Shown: positions 16,575 through 26,660, counted from the first letter of the stretch. The stretch: DNA of 64,000 nucleotides from Hydractinia symbiolongicarpus (GCF_029227915.1 NC_079877.1:8742001-8806000), one strand, 5' to 3'. Numbers and translations: made by a program. The notes: a model not told the origin generated them from the letters alone.

Positions 16575-16667
16575 ATGTAGCATCGTACAGTTCTTGTGCA
16601 GGACTATGCAGGTCATGTCACGTTTGTAGTATGACGTGGTTTTTAAAATGATGCGATAGCTCGCACG

Positions 16668-16739
16668 TAGCAGAGGGTGGTTTCGATCCACCGACCTCTG
16701 GGTTATGGGCCCAGCACGCTTCCTCTGCGCCACTCTGCT
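16668..16739 (-). tRNA. Initiator tRNA-Met (CAT), unit 13
   Basis: Consensus copy. Confidence 0.97.
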
Positions 16740-16827
16740 GAAGGTAGGTAAGCTGAAATGTGTCTGATGTAAGGTGTAGTTTAGTATTGCGAACAGCACT
16801 CGAACTATGACCTTTTTACCATTTCCA

Positions 16828-16900
16828 GGGGGATTAGCTCACATGGTAGAGCGCTAGCTTTGCATGCGAGAGGTACCGGGATCGATGCCCGGATCCTCCA
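16828..16900 (+). tRNA. tRNA-Ala (TGC), unit 13
   Basis: C29A gives A29 against G41 in the anticodon stem; shared with units 14, 27 and 28. Confidence 0.88.
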
Positions 16901-17162
16901 AGACGATGTTTTTAATTTATTTATTTTTATACTAATTTCAGTAGTTGCCAATGGTCATAAGAGGATTTATGATGCTCCTAAGATTACCTGGTATTAATAA
17001 TAATAATAATAATAATACTAAACCGCGCTGCATATGTCTAGAGCATTTCTTGCTGTTTAATTTCGCATTGACAGTATACACAGTTTCAGCTTTTAACATG
17101 ATCGACCGTGTGGCATTCGGGCATTGACGCCATCGCGAACATATTATTTAAATATGAACTCG

Positions 17163-17234
17163 TCCTCGGTAGTATAGTGGTAAGTATCCCCGCCTGTCAC
17201 GCGGGAGACCGGGGTTCGATTCCCCGCCGGGGAG
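17163..17234 (+). tRNA. tRNA-Asp (GTC), unit 14
   Basis: Consensus copy. Confidence 0.97.
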
Positions 17235-17307
17235 GTTCTTTTTATCTTGTCAATGTTTCGTTTCACGTCAGTAGCGTTCGCGGGACTGTCCGGGAATACA
17301 GATTTAC

Positions 17308-17380
17308 GCCCGGTTAGCTCAGTCGGTAGAGCATCAGACTTTTAATCTGAGGGTCGCGGGTTCGAGTCCCTCATCGGGCG
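17308..17380 (+). tRNA. tRNA-Lys (TTT), unit 14
   Basis: Consensus copy. Confidence 0.97.
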
Positions 17381-17487
17381 TAACAATTATTTGGTACGAT
17401 GGTGAACTAACTTTCACCACAATGTCTTGTCGAAAGAGGATGAATAACGTAACATTTGCGGAGTGGCAAAGGCGAAGCAAACTTGAT

Positions 17488-17560
17488 GGGGAACTAGCTC
17501 AGATGGTAGAGCGCTCGCTTAGCATGCGAGAGGTACCGGGATCGATGCCCGGGTTCTCCA
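17488..17560 (+). tRNA. tRNA-Ala (AGC), unit 14
   Basis: Consensus copy. Confidence 0.97.
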
Positions 17561-17628
17561 ACGCCTTTTCCATAGGCGTAAAATAAATGAAATTTGCGCA
17601 CAGCAATTTGCAGCAGCGTTCGTGTCAT

Positions 17629-17744
17629 GTCGGGATGGCCGAGCGGTCTAAGGCGCCAGACTCAAGACAAAATGTTCTTCCACTCATCGCGTGGAGAATT
17701 CTGGTCCTCGAATGAGGGCGTGGGTTCGAATCCCACTTCCGACA
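17629..17744 (+). tRNA. tRNA-Leu (CAA) with intron, unit 14
   Basis: Consensus copy. Confidence 0.97.
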
Positions 17745-17785
17745 ACTTTTCCCTGCCACACAAAATTTTAGGCCTAAAATGCAAG

Positions 17786-17879
17786 TCCACCGAGCCGGAT
17801 TTGAACCAGCGACCTAAGGATGCCTGAGTGGTATAAGTTCGTCTACAGTCCTCCGCTCTACCAACTGAGCTATCGGTGG
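17786..17879 (-). tRNA. tRNA-Tyr (GTA) with intron, unit 14
   Basis: Consensus copy. Confidence 0.97.
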
Positions 17880-17972
17880 ATGTAGCATCGTACAGTTCTT
17901 ATGCAGGACTATGCAGGTCATGTCACGTTTGTAGTATGACGTGGTTTTTAAAATGATGCGATAGCTCGCACG

Positions 17973-18044
17973 TAGCAGAGGGTGGTTTCGATCCACCGAC
18001 CTCTGGGTTATGGGCCCAGCACGCTTCCTCTGCGCCACTCTGCT
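17973..18044 (-). tRNA. Initiator tRNA-Met (CAT), unit 14
   Basis: Consensus copy. Confidence 0.97.
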
Positions 18045-18132
18045 GAAGGTAGGTAAGCTGAAATGTGTCTGATGTAAGGTGTAGTTTAGTATTGCGAACA
18101 GCACTCGAACTATGACCTTTTTACCATTTCCA

Positions 18133-18205
18133 GGGGGATTAGCTCACATGGTAGAGCGCTAGCTTTGCATGCGAGAGGCACCGGGATCGATGCCCGGATC
18201 CTCCA
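18133..18205 (+). tRNA. tRNA-Ala (TGC), unit 14
   Basis: C29A plus T47C; shared with unit 28. Confidence 0.87.
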
Positions 18206-18464
18206 AGACGATGTTTTTAATTTATTTATTTTTATACTAATTTCAGTAGTTGCCAATGGTCATAAGAGGATTTATGATGCTCCTAAGATTACCTGGTATT
18301 AATAATAATAATAATAATACTAAACCGCGCTGCATATGTCTAGAGCATTTCTTGCTGTTTAATTTCGCATTGACAGTATACACAGTTTCAGCTTTTAACA
18401 CGATCGACCGTGTGGCATTCGGGCATTGACGCCATCGCGAACATATTATTTAAATATGAACTCG

Positions 18465-18536
18465 TCCTCGGTAGTATAGTGGTAAGTATCCCCGCCTGTC
18501 ACGCGGGAGACCGGGGTTCGATTCCCCGCCGGGGAG
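18465..18536 (+). tRNA. tRNA-Asp (GTC), unit 15
   Basis: Gene consensus; first base after G73 is A instead of G. Confidence 0.97.
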
Positions 18537-18609
18537 ATTCTTTTTATCTTGCCAATGTTTCGTTTCACGTCAGTAGCGTTCGCGGGACTGTCCGGGAATA
18601 CAGATTTAC

Positions 18610-18682
18610 GCCCGGTTAGCTCAGTCGGTAGAGCATCAGACTTTTAATCTGAGGGTCGCGGGTTCGAGTCCCTCATCGGGCG
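18610..18682 (+). tRNA. tRNA-Lys (TTT), unit 15
   Basis: Consensus copy. Confidence 0.97.
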
Positions 18683-18789
18683 TAACAATTATTTGGTACG
18701 ATGGTGAACTAACTTTCACCACAATGTCTTGTCGAAAGAGGATGAATAACGTAACATTTGCGGAGTGGCAAAGGCGAAGCAAACTTGAT

Positions 18790-18862
18790 GGGGAACTAGC
18801 TCAGATGGTAGCGCGCTCGCTTAGCATGCGAGAGGTACCGGGATCGATGCCCGGGTTCTCCA
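18790..18862 (+). tRNA. tRNA-Ala (AGC), unit 15
   Basis: A23C breaks the T12-A23 pair in the D stem; shared with unit 29. Confidence 0.87.
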
Positions 18863-18930
18863 ATGCCTTTTCCATAGGCGTAAAATAAATGAAATTTGCG
18901 CAGAGCAATTTGCAGCAGCGTTCGTGTCAT

Positions 18931-19046
18931 GTCGGGATGGCCGAGCGGTCTAAGGCGCCAGACTCAAGACAAAATGTTCTTCCACTCATCGCGTGGAGAA
19001 TTCTGGTCCTCGAATGAGGGCGTGGGTTCGAATCCCACTTCCGACA
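18931..19046 (+). tRNA. tRNA-Leu (CAA) with intron, unit 15
   Basis: Consensus copy. Confidence 0.97.
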
Positions 19047-19087
19047 ACTTTTCCCTGCCACACAAAATTTTAGGCCAAAAATGCAAG

Positions 19088-19181
19088 TCCACCGAGCCGG
19101 ATTTGAACCAGCGACCTAAGGATGCCTGAGTGGTATAAGTTCGTCTACAGTCTTCCGCTCTACCAACTGAGCTATCGGTGC
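19088..19181 (-). tRNA. tRNA-Tyr (GTA), unit 15, double mutant
   Basis: C1G destroys the C1-G72 identity pair and G29A puts A29 against C41. Probably cannot be charged normally. Shared with unit 29. Confidence 0.75.
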
Positions 19182-19274
19182 ATGTAGCAACGTACAGTTC
19201 TTGTGCAGGACTATGCAGGTCATGTCACGTTTGTAGTATGACGTGGTTTTTAAAATGATGCGATAGCTCGCACG

Positions 19275-19346
19275 TAGCAGAGGGTGGTTTCGATCCACCG
19301 ACCTCTGGGTTATGGGCCCAGCACGCTTCCTCTGCGCCACTCTGCT
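19275..19346 (-). tRNA. Initiator tRNA-Met (CAT), unit 15
   Basis: Consensus copy. Confidence 0.97.
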
Positions 19347-19434
19347 GAAGGTAGGTAAGCTGAAATGTGTCTGATGTAAGGTGTAGTTTAGTATTGCGAA
19401 CAGCACTCGAACTATGACCTTTTTACCATTTCCA

Positions 19435-19507
19435 GGGGGATTAGCTCACATGGTAGAGCGCTCGCTTTGCATGCGAGAGGTACCGGGATCGATGCCCGGA
19501 TCCTCCA
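19435..19507 (+). tRNA. tRNA-Ala (TGC), unit 15
   Basis: Consensus copy. Confidence 0.97.
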
Positions 19508-19766
19508 AGACGATGTTTTTAATTTATTTATTTTTATACTAATTTCAGTAGTTGCCAATGGTCATAAGAGGATTTATGATGCTCCTAAGATTACCTGGTA
19601 TTAATAATAATAATAATAATACTAAACCGCGCTGCATATGTCTAGAGCATTTCTTGCTGTTTAATTTCGCATTGACAGTATACACAGTTTCAGCTTTTAA
19701 CATGATCGACCGTGTGGCATTCGGGCATTGACGCCATCGCGAACATATTATTTAAATATGAACTCG

Positions 19767-19838
19767 TCCTCGGTAGTATAGTGGTAAGTATCCCCGCCTG
19801 TCACGCGGGAGACCGGGGTTCGATTCCCTGCCGGGGAG
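19767..19838 (+). tRNA. tRNA-Asp (GTC), unit 16
   Basis: C64T gives a G50-U64 wobble; shared with unit 30. Confidence 0.94.
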
Positions 19839-19911
19839 GTTCTTTTTATCTTGTCAATGTTTCGTTTCACGTCAGTAGCGTTCGCGGGACTGTCCGGGAA
19901 TACAGATTTAC

Positions 19912-19984
19912 GCCCGGTTAGCTCAGTCGGTAGAGCATCAGACTTTTAATCTGAGGGTCGCGGGTTCGAGTCCCTCATCGGGCG
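19912..19984 (+). tRNA. tRNA-Lys (TTT), unit 16
   Basis: Consensus copy. Confidence 0.97.
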
Positions 19985-20091
19985 TAACAATTATTTGGTA
20001 CGATGGTGAACTAACTTTCACCACAATGTCTTGTCGAAAGAGGATGAATAACGTAACATTTGCGGAGTGGCAAAGGCGAAGCAAACTTGAT

Positions 20092-20164
20092 GGGGAACTA
20101 GCTCAGATGGTAGAGCGCTCGCTTAGCATGCGAGAGGTACCGGGATCGATGCCCGGGTTCTCCA
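20092..20164 (+). tRNA. tRNA-Ala (AGC), unit 16
   Basis: Consensus copy. Confidence 0.97.
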
Positions 20165-20232
20165 ATGCCTTTTCCATAGGCGTAAAATAAATGAAATTTG
20201 CGCAGAGCAATTTGCAGCAGCGTTCGTGTCAT

Positions 20233-20348
20233 GTCGGGATGGCCGAGCGGTCTAAGGCGCCAGACTCAAGACAAAATGTTCTTCCACTCATCGCGTGGAG
20301 AATTCTGGTCCTCGAATGAGGGCGTGGGTTCGAATCCCACTTCCGACA
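20233..20348 (+). tRNA. tRNA-Leu (CAA) with intron, unit 16
   Basis: Consensus gene; the deletion junction is 8 bp downstream, after the TTTT terminator. Confidence 0.97.
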
Positions 20349-20356
20349 ACTTTTCC

Positions 20357-20401
20357 AAGTTCGTCTACAGTCCTCCGCTCTACCAACTGAGCTATCGGTG
20401 G
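20357..20401 (-). pseudogene. Truncated tRNA-Tyr, unit 16
   Basis: An 82-bp deletion removed the palindromic terminator, the whole 3' exon and 13 nt of the intron. What is left is the 37-nt 5' exon and 8 nt of intron. The A box remains but the B box is gone, so it should not be transcribed efficiently and cannot make a tRNA. Confidence 0.95.
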
Positions 20402-20494
20402 ATGTAGCATCGTACAGTTCTTGTGCAGGACTATGCAGGTCATGTCACGTTTGTAGTATGACGTGGTTTTTAAAATGATGCGATAGCTCGCACG

Positions 20495-20566
20495 TAGCAG
20501 AGGGTGGTTTCGATCCACCGACCTCTGGGTTATGGGCCCAGCACGCTTCCTCTGCGCCACTCTGCT
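20495..20566 (-). tRNA. Initiator tRNA-Met (CAT), unit 16
   Basis: Consensus copy. Confidence 0.97.
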
Positions 20567-20654
20567 GAAGGCAGGGAAGCTAAAATGTGTCTGATGTAAG
20601 GTGTAGTTTAGTATTGCGAACAGCACTCGAACTATGACCTTTTTACCATTTCCA

Positions 20655-20727
20655 GGGGGATTAGCTCACATGGTAGAGCGCTCGCTTTGCATGCGAGAGG
20701 TACCGGGATCGATGCCCGGATCCTCCA
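20655..20727 (+). tRNA. tRNA-Ala (TGC), unit 16
   Basis: Consensus copy. Confidence 0.97.
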
Positions 20728-20986
20728 AGACGATGTTTTTAATTTATTTATTTTTATACTAATTTCAGTAGTTGCCAATGGTCATAAGAGGATTTATGAT
20801 GCTCCTAAGATTACCTGGTATTAATAATAATAATAATAATACTAAACCGCGCTGCATATGTCTAGAGCATTTCTTGCTGTTTAATTTCGCATTGACAGTA
20901 TACACAGTTTCAGCTTTTAACATGATCGACCGTGTGGCATTCGGGCATTGACGCCATCGCGAACATATTATTTAAATATGAACTCG

Positions 20987-21058
20987 TCCTCGGTAGTATA
21001 GTGGTAAGTATCCCCGCCTGTCACGCGGGAGACCGGGGTTCGATTCCCCGCCGGGGAG
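20987..21058 (+). tRNA. tRNA-Asp (GTC), unit 17
   Basis: Consensus copy. Confidence 0.97.
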
Positions 21059-21131
21059 GTTCTTTTTATCTTGTCAATGTTTCGTTTCACGTCAGTAGCG
21101 TTCGCGGGACTGTCCGGGAATACAGATTTAC

Positions 21132-21204
21132 GCCCGGTTAGCTCAGTCGGTAGAGCATCAGACTTTTAATCTGAGGGTCGCGGGTTCGAGTCCCTCATCG
21201 GGCG
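21132..21204 (+). tRNA. tRNA-Lys (TTT), unit 17
   Basis: Consensus copy. Confidence 0.97.
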
Positions 21205-21311
21205 TAACAATTATTTGGTACGATGGTGAACTAACTTTCACCACAATGTCTTGTCGAAAGAGGATGAATAACGTAACATTTGCGGAGTGGCAAAGGCGAA
21301 GCAAACTTGAT

Positions 21312-21384
21312 GGGGAACTAGCTCAGATGGTAGAGCGCTCGCTTAGCATGCGAGAGGTACCGGGATCGATGCCCGGGTTCTCCA
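21312..21384 (+). tRNA. tRNA-Ala (AGC), unit 17
   Basis: Consensus copy. Confidence 0.97.
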
Positions 21385-21452
21385 ATGCCTTTTCCATAGG
21401 CGTAAAATAAATGAAATTTGCGCAGAGCAATTTGCAGCAGCGTTCGTGTCAT

Positions 21453-21568
21453 GTCGGGATGGCCGAGCGGTCTAAGGCGCAAGACTCAAGACAAAATGTT
21501 CTTCCACTCATCGCGTGGAGAATTCTGGTCCTCGAATGAGGGCGTGGGTTCGAATCCCACTTCCGACA
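21453..21568 (+). tRNA. tRNA-Leu (CAA) with intron, unit 17
   Basis: C28A variant, as in unit 1. Confidence 0.93.
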
Positions 21569-21609
21569 ACTTTTCCCTGCCACACAAAATTTTAGGCCTA
21601 AAATGCAAG

Positions 21610-21703
21610 TCCACCGAGCCGGATTTGAACCAGCGACCTAAGGATGCCTGAGTGGTATAAGTTCGTCTACAGTCCTCCGCTCTACCAACTGAGCTATCGG
21701 TGG
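21610..21703 (-). tRNA. tRNA-Tyr (GTA) with intron, unit 17
   Basis: Consensus copy. Confidence 0.97.
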
Positions 21704-21796
21704 ATGTAGCATCGTACAGTTCTTGTGCAGGATTATGCAGGTCATGTCACGTTTGTAGTATGACGTGGTTTTTAAAATGATGCGATAGCTCGCACG

Positions 21797-21868
21797 TAGC
21801 AGAGGGTGGTTTCGATCCACCGACCTCTGGGTTATGGGCCCAGCACGCTTCCTCTGCGCCACTCTGCT
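21797..21868 (-). tRNA. Initiator tRNA-Met (CAT), unit 17
   Basis: Consensus copy. Confidence 0.97.
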
Positions 21869-21956
21869 GAAGGTAGGTAAGCTGAAATGTGTCTGATGTA
21901 AGGTGTAGTTTAGTATTGCGAACAGCACTCGAACTATGACCTTTTTACCATTTCCA

Positions 21957-22029
21957 GGGGGATTAGCTCACATGGTAGAGCGCTCGCTTTGCATGCGAGA
22001 GGTACCGGGATCGATGCCCGGATCCTCCA
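21957..22029 (+). tRNA. tRNA-Ala (TGC), unit 17
   Basis: Consensus copy. Confidence 0.97.
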
Positions 22030-22288
22030 AGACGATGTTTTTAATTTATTTATTTTTATACTAATTTCAGTAGTTGCCAATGGTCATAAGAGGATTTATG
22101 ATGCTCCTAAGATTACCTGGTATTAATAATAATAATAATAATACTAAACCGCGCTGCATATGTCTATAGCATTTCTTGCTGTTTAATTTCGCATTGACAG
22201 TATACACAGTTTCAGCTTTTAACATGATCGACCGTGTGGCATTCGGGCATTGACGCCATCGCGAACATATTATTTAAATATGAACTCG

Positions 22289-22360
22289 TCCTCGGTAGTA
22301 TAGTGGTAAGTATCCCCGCCTGTCACGCGGGAGACCGGGGTTCGATTCCCCGTCGGGGAG
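22289..22360 (+). tRNA. tRNA-Asp (GTC), unit 18
   Basis: C66T, giving a G7-U66 wobble. Confidence 0.95.
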
Positions 22361-22433
22361 GTTCTTTTTATCTTGTCAATGTTTCGTTTCACGTCAGTAG
22401 CGTTCGCGGGACTGTCCGGGAATACAGATTTAC

Positions 22434-22506
22434 GCCCGGTTAGCTCAGTCGGTAGAGCATCAGACTTTTAATCTGAGGGTCGCGGGTTCGAGTCCCTCAT
22501 CGGGCG
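22434..22506 (+). tRNA. tRNA-Lys (TTT), unit 18
   Basis: Consensus copy. Confidence 0.97.
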
Positions 22507-22613
22507 TAACAATTATTTGGTACGATGGTGAACTAACTTTCACCACAATGTCTTGTCGAAAGAGGATGAATAACGTAACATTTGCGGAGTGGCAAAGGCG
22601 AAGCAAACTTGAT

Positions 22614-22686
22614 GGGGAACTAGCTCAGATGGTAGAGCGCTCGCTTAGCATGCGAGAGGTACCGGGATCGATGCCCGGGTTCTCCA
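22614..22686 (+). tRNA. tRNA-Ala (AGC), unit 18
   Basis: Consensus copy. Confidence 0.97.
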
Positions 22687-22754
22687 ATGCCTTTTCCATA
22701 GGCGTAAAATAAATGAAATTTGCGCAGAGCAATTTGCAGCAGCGTTCGTGTCAT

Positions 22755-22870
22755 GTCGGGATGGCCGAGCGGTCTAAGGCGCCAGACTCAAGACAAAATG
22801 TTCTTCCACTCATCGCGTGGAGAATTCTGGTCCTCGAATGAGGGCGTGGGTTCGAATCCCACTTCCGACA
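22755..22870 (+). tRNA. tRNA-Leu (CAA) with intron, unit 18
   Basis: Consensus copy. Confidence 0.97.
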
Positions 22871-22911
22871 ACTTTTCCCTGCCACACAAAATTTTAGGCC
22901 TAAAATGCAAG

Positions 22912-23005
22912 TCCACCGAGCCGGATTTGAACCAGCGACCTAAGGATGCTTGAGTGGTATAAGTTCGTCTACAGTCCTCCGCTCTACCAACTGAGCTATC
23001 GGTGG
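22912..23005 (-). tRNA. tRNA-Tyr (GTA) with intron, unit 18
   Basis: Exons consensus; one intron change, shared with unit 32. Confidence 0.96.
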
Positions 23006-23098
23006 ATGTAGCATCGTACAGTTCTTGTGCAGGACTATGCAGGTCATGTCACGTTTGTAGTATGACGTGGTTTTTAAAATGATGCGATAGCTCGCACG

Positions 23099-23170
23099 TA
23101 GCAGAGGGTGGTTTCGATCCACCGACCTCTGGGTTATGGGCCCAGCACGCTTCCTCTGCGCCACTCTGCT
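23099..23170 (-). tRNA. Initiator tRNA-Met (CAT), unit 18
   Basis: Gene consensus; 5' flank is of the unit-16 type. Confidence 0.97.
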
Positions 23171-23258
23171 GAAGGCAGGGAAGCTGAAATGTGTCTGATG
23201 TAAGGTGTAGTTTAGTATTGCGAACAGCACTCGAACTATGACCTTTTTACCATTTCCA

Positions 23259-23331
23259 GGGGGATTAGCTCACATGGTAGAGCGCTCGCTTTGCATGCGA
23301 GAGGTACCGGGATCGATGCCCGGATCCTCCA
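23259..23331 (+). tRNA. tRNA-Ala (TGC), unit 18
   Basis: Consensus copy. Confidence 0.97.
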
Positions 23332-23590
23332 AGACGATGTTTTTAATTTATTTATTTTTATACTAATTTCAGTAGTTGCCAATGGTCATAAGAGGATTTA
23401 TGATGCTCCTAAGATTACCTGGTATTAATAATAATAATAATAATACTAAACCGCGCTGCATATGTCTAGAGCATTTCTTGCTGTTTAATTTCGCATTGAC
23501 AGTATACACAGTTTCAGCTTTTAACATGATCGACCGTGTGGCATTCGGGCATTGACGCCATCGCGAACATATTATTTAAATATGAACTCG

Positions 23591-23662
23591 TCCTCGGTAG
23601 TATAGTGGTAAGTATCCCCGCCTGTCACGCGGGAGACCGGGGTTCGATTCCCCGCCGGGGAG
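23591..23662 (+). tRNA. tRNA-Asp (GTC), unit 19
   Basis: Consensus copy. Confidence 0.97.
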
Positions 23663-23735
23663 GTTCTTTTTATCTTGTCAATGTTTCGTTTCACGTCAGT
23701 AGCGTTCGCGGGACTGTCCGGGAATACAGATTTAC

Positions 23736-23808
23736 GCCCGGTTAGCTCAGTCGGTAGAGCATCAGACTTTTAATCTGAGGGTCGCGGGTTCGAGTCCCTC
23801 ATCGGGCG
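23736..23808 (+). tRNA. tRNA-Lys (TTT), unit 19
   Basis: Consensus copy. Confidence 0.97.
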
Positions 23809-23915
23809 TAACAATTATTTGGTACGATGGTGAACTAACTTTCACCACAATGTCTTGTCGAAAGAGGATGAATAACGTAACATTTGCGGAGTGGCAAAGG
23901 CGAAGCAAACTTGAT

Positions 23916-23988
23916 GGGGAACTAGCTCAGATGGTAGAGCGCTCGCTTAGCATGCGAGAGGTACCGGGATCGATGCCCGGGTTCTCCA
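23916..23988 (+). tRNA. tRNA-Ala (AGC), unit 19
   Basis: Consensus copy. Confidence 0.97.
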
Positions 23989-24056
23989 ATGCCTTTTCCA
24001 TAGGCGTAAAATAAATGAAATTTGCGCAGAGCAATTTGCAGCAGCGTTCGTGTCAT

Positions 24057-24172
24057 GTCGGGATGGCCGAGCGGTCTAAGGCGCAAGACTCAAGACAAAA
24101 TGTTCTTCCACTCATCGCGTGGAGAATTCTGGTCCTCGAATGAGGGCGTGGGTTCGAATCCCACTTCCGACA
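24057..24172 (+). tRNA. tRNA-Leu (CAA) with intron, unit 19
   Basis: C28A variant. Confidence 0.93.
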
Positions 24173-24213
24173 ACTTTTCCCTGCCACACAAAATTTTAGG
24201 CCTAAAATGCAAG

Positions 24214-24307
24214 TCCACCGAGCCGGATTTGAACCAGCGACCTAAGGATGCCTGAGTGGTATAAGTTCGTCTACAGTCCTCCGCTCTACCAACTGAGCTA
24301 TCGGTGG
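24214..24307 (-). tRNA. tRNA-Tyr (GTA) with intron, unit 19
   Basis: Consensus copy. Confidence 0.97.
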
Positions 24308-24400
24308 ATGTAGCATCGTACAGTTCTTGTGCAGGATTATGCAGGTCATGTCACGTTTGTAGTATGACGTGGTTTTTAAAATGATGCGATAGCTCGCACG

Positions 24401-24472
24401 TAGCAGAGGGTGGTTTCGATCCACCGACCTCTGGGTTATGGGCCCAGCACGCTTCCTCTGCGCCACTCTGCT
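24401..24472 (-). tRNA. Initiator tRNA-Met (CAT), unit 19
   Basis: Consensus copy. Confidence 0.97.
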
Positions 24473-24560
24473 GAAGGTAGGTAAGCTGAAATGTGTCTGA
24501 TGTAAGGTGTAGTTTAGTATTGCGAACAGCACTCGAACTATGACCTTTTTACCATTTCCA

Positions 24561-24633
24561 GGGGGATTAGCTCACATGGTAGAGCGCTCGCTTTGCATGC
24601 GAGAGGTACCGGGATCGATGCCCGGATCCTCCA
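24561..24633 (+). tRNA. tRNA-Ala (TGC), unit 19
   Basis: Consensus copy. Confidence 0.97.
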
Positions 24634-24892
24634 AGACGATGTTTTTAATTTATTTATTTTTATACTAATTTCAGTAGTTGCCAATGGTCATAAGAGGATT
24701 TATGATGCTCCTAAGATTACCTGGTATTAATAATAATAATAATAATACTAAACCGCGCTGCATATGTCTATAGCATTTCTTGCTGTTTAATTTCGCATTG
24801 ACAGTATACACAGTTTCAGCTTTTAACATGATCGACCGTGTGGCATTCGGGCATTGACGCCATCGCGAACATATTATTTAAATATGAACTCG

Positions 24893-24964
24893 TCCTCGGT
24901 AGTATAGTGGTAAGTATCCCCGCCTGTCACGCGGGAGACCGGGGTTCGATTCCCCGTCGGGGAG
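24893..24964 (+). tRNA. tRNA-Asp (GTC), unit 20
   Basis: C66T wobble variant. Confidence 0.95.
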
Positions 24965-25037
24965 GTTCTTTTTATCTTGTCAATGTTTCGTTTCACGTCA
25001 GTAGCGTTCGCGGGACTGTCCGGGAATACAGATTTAC

Positions 25038-25110
25038 GCCCGGTTAGCTCAGTCGGTAGAGCATCAGACTTTTAATCTGAGGGTCGCGGGTTCGAGTCCC
25101 TCATCGGGCG
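25038..25110 (+). tRNA. tRNA-Lys (TTT), unit 20
   Basis: Consensus copy. Confidence 0.97.
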
Positions 25111-25217
25111 TAACAATTATTTGGTACGATGGTGAACTAACTTTCACCACAATGTCTTGTCGAAAGAGGATGAATAACGTAACATTTGCGGAGTGGCAAA
25201 GGCGAAGCAAACTTGAT

Positions 25218-25290
25218 GGGGAACTAGCTCAGATGGTAGAGCGCTCGCTTAGCATGCGAGAGGTACCGGGATCGATGCCCGGGTTCTCCA
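25218..25290 (+). tRNA. tRNA-Ala (AGC), unit 20
   Basis: Consensus copy. Confidence 0.97.
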
Positions 25291-25358
25291 ATGCCTTTTC
25301 CATAGGCGTAAAATAAATGAAATTTGCGCAGAGCAATTTGCAGCAGCGTTCGTGTCAT

Positions 25359-25474
25359 GTCGGGATGGCCGAGCGGTCTAAGGCGCCAGACTCAAGACAA
25401 AATGTTCTTCCACTCATCGCGTGGAGAATTCTGGTCCTCGAATGAGGGCGTGGGTTCGAATCCCACTTCCGACA
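25359..25474 (+). tRNA. tRNA-Leu (CAA) with intron, unit 20
   Basis: Consensus copy. Confidence 0.97.
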
Positions 25475-25515
25475 ACTTTTCCCTGCCACACAAAATTTTA
25501 GGCCTAAAATGCAAG

Positions 25516-25609
25516 TCCACCGAGCCGGATTTGAACCAGCGACCTAAGGATGCCTGAGTGGTATAAGTTCGTCTACAGTCCTCCGCTCTACCAACTGAGC
25601 TATCGGTGG
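25516..25609 (-). tRNA. tRNA-Tyr (GTA) with intron, unit 20
   Basis: Consensus copy. Confidence 0.97.
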
Positions 25610-25702
25610 ATGTAGAATCGTACAGTTCTTGTGCAGGACTATGCAGGTCATGTCACGTTTGTAGTATGACGTGGTTTTTAAAATGATGCGATAGCTCGCA
25701 CG

Positions 25703-25774
25703 TAGCAGAGGGTGGTTTCGATCCACCGACCTCTGGGTTATGGGCCCAGCACGCTTCCTCTGCGCCACTCTGCT
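25703..25774 (-). tRNA. Initiator tRNA-Met (CAT), unit 20
   Basis: Consensus copy. Confidence 0.97.
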
Positions 25775-25862
25775 GAAGGTAGGTAAGCTGAAATGTGTCT
25801 GATGTAAGGTGTAGTTTAGTATTGCGAACAGCACTCGAACTATGACCTTTTTACCATTTCCA

Positions 25863-25935
25863 GGGGGATTAGCTCACATGGTAGAGCGCTCGCTTTGCAT
25901 GCGAGAGGTACCGGGATCGATGCCCGGATCCTCCA
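25863..25935 (+). tRNA. tRNA-Ala (TGC), unit 20
   Basis: Consensus copy. Confidence 0.97.
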
Positions 25936-26194
25936 AGACGATGTTTTTAATTTATTTATTTTTATACTAATTTCAGTAGTTGCCAATGGTCATAAGAGGA
26001 TTTATGATGCTCCTAAGATTACCTGGTATTAATAATAATAATAATAATACTAAACCGCGCTGCATATGTCTAGAGCATTTCTTGCTGTTTAATTTCGCAT
26101 TGACAGTATACACAGTTTCAGCTTTTAACATGATCGACCGTGTGGCATTCGGGCATTGACGCCATCGCGAACATATTATTTAAATATGAACTCG

Positions 26195-26266
26195 TCCTCG
26201 GTAGTATAGTGGTAAGTATCCCCGCCTGTCACGCGGGAGACCGGGGTTCGATTCCCCGCCAGGGAG
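26195..26266 (+). tRNA. tRNA-Asp (GTC), unit 21
   Basis: G68A acceptor mismatch, as in units 3 and 35. Confidence 0.9.
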
Positions 26267-26339
26267 GTTCTTTTTATCTTGTCAATGTTTCGTTTCACGT
26301 CAGTAGCGTTCGCGGGACTGTCCGGGAATACAGATTTAC

Positions 26340-26412
26340 GCCCGGTTAGCTCAGTCGGTAGAGCATCAGACTTTTAATCTGAGGGTCGCGGGTTCGAGTC
26401 CCTCATCGGGCG
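26340..26412 (+). tRNA. tRNA-Lys (TTT), unit 21
   Basis: Consensus copy. Confidence 0.97.
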
Positions 26413-26519
26413 TAACAATTATTTGGTACGATGGTGAACTAACTTTCACCACAATGTCTTGTCGAAAGAGGATGAATAACGTAACATTTGCGGAGTGGCA
26501 AAGGCGAAGCAAACTTGAT

Positions 26520-26592
26520 GGGGAACTAGCTCAGATGGTAGAGCGCTCGCTTAGCATGCGAGAGGTACCGGGATCGATGCCCGGGTTCTCCA
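26520..26592 (+). tRNA. tRNA-Ala (AGC), unit 21
   Basis: Consensus copy. Confidence 0.97.
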
Positions 26593-26660
26593 ATGCCTTT
26601 TCCATAGGCGTAAAATAAATGAAATTTGCGCAGAGCAATTTGCAGCAGCGTTCGTGTCAT

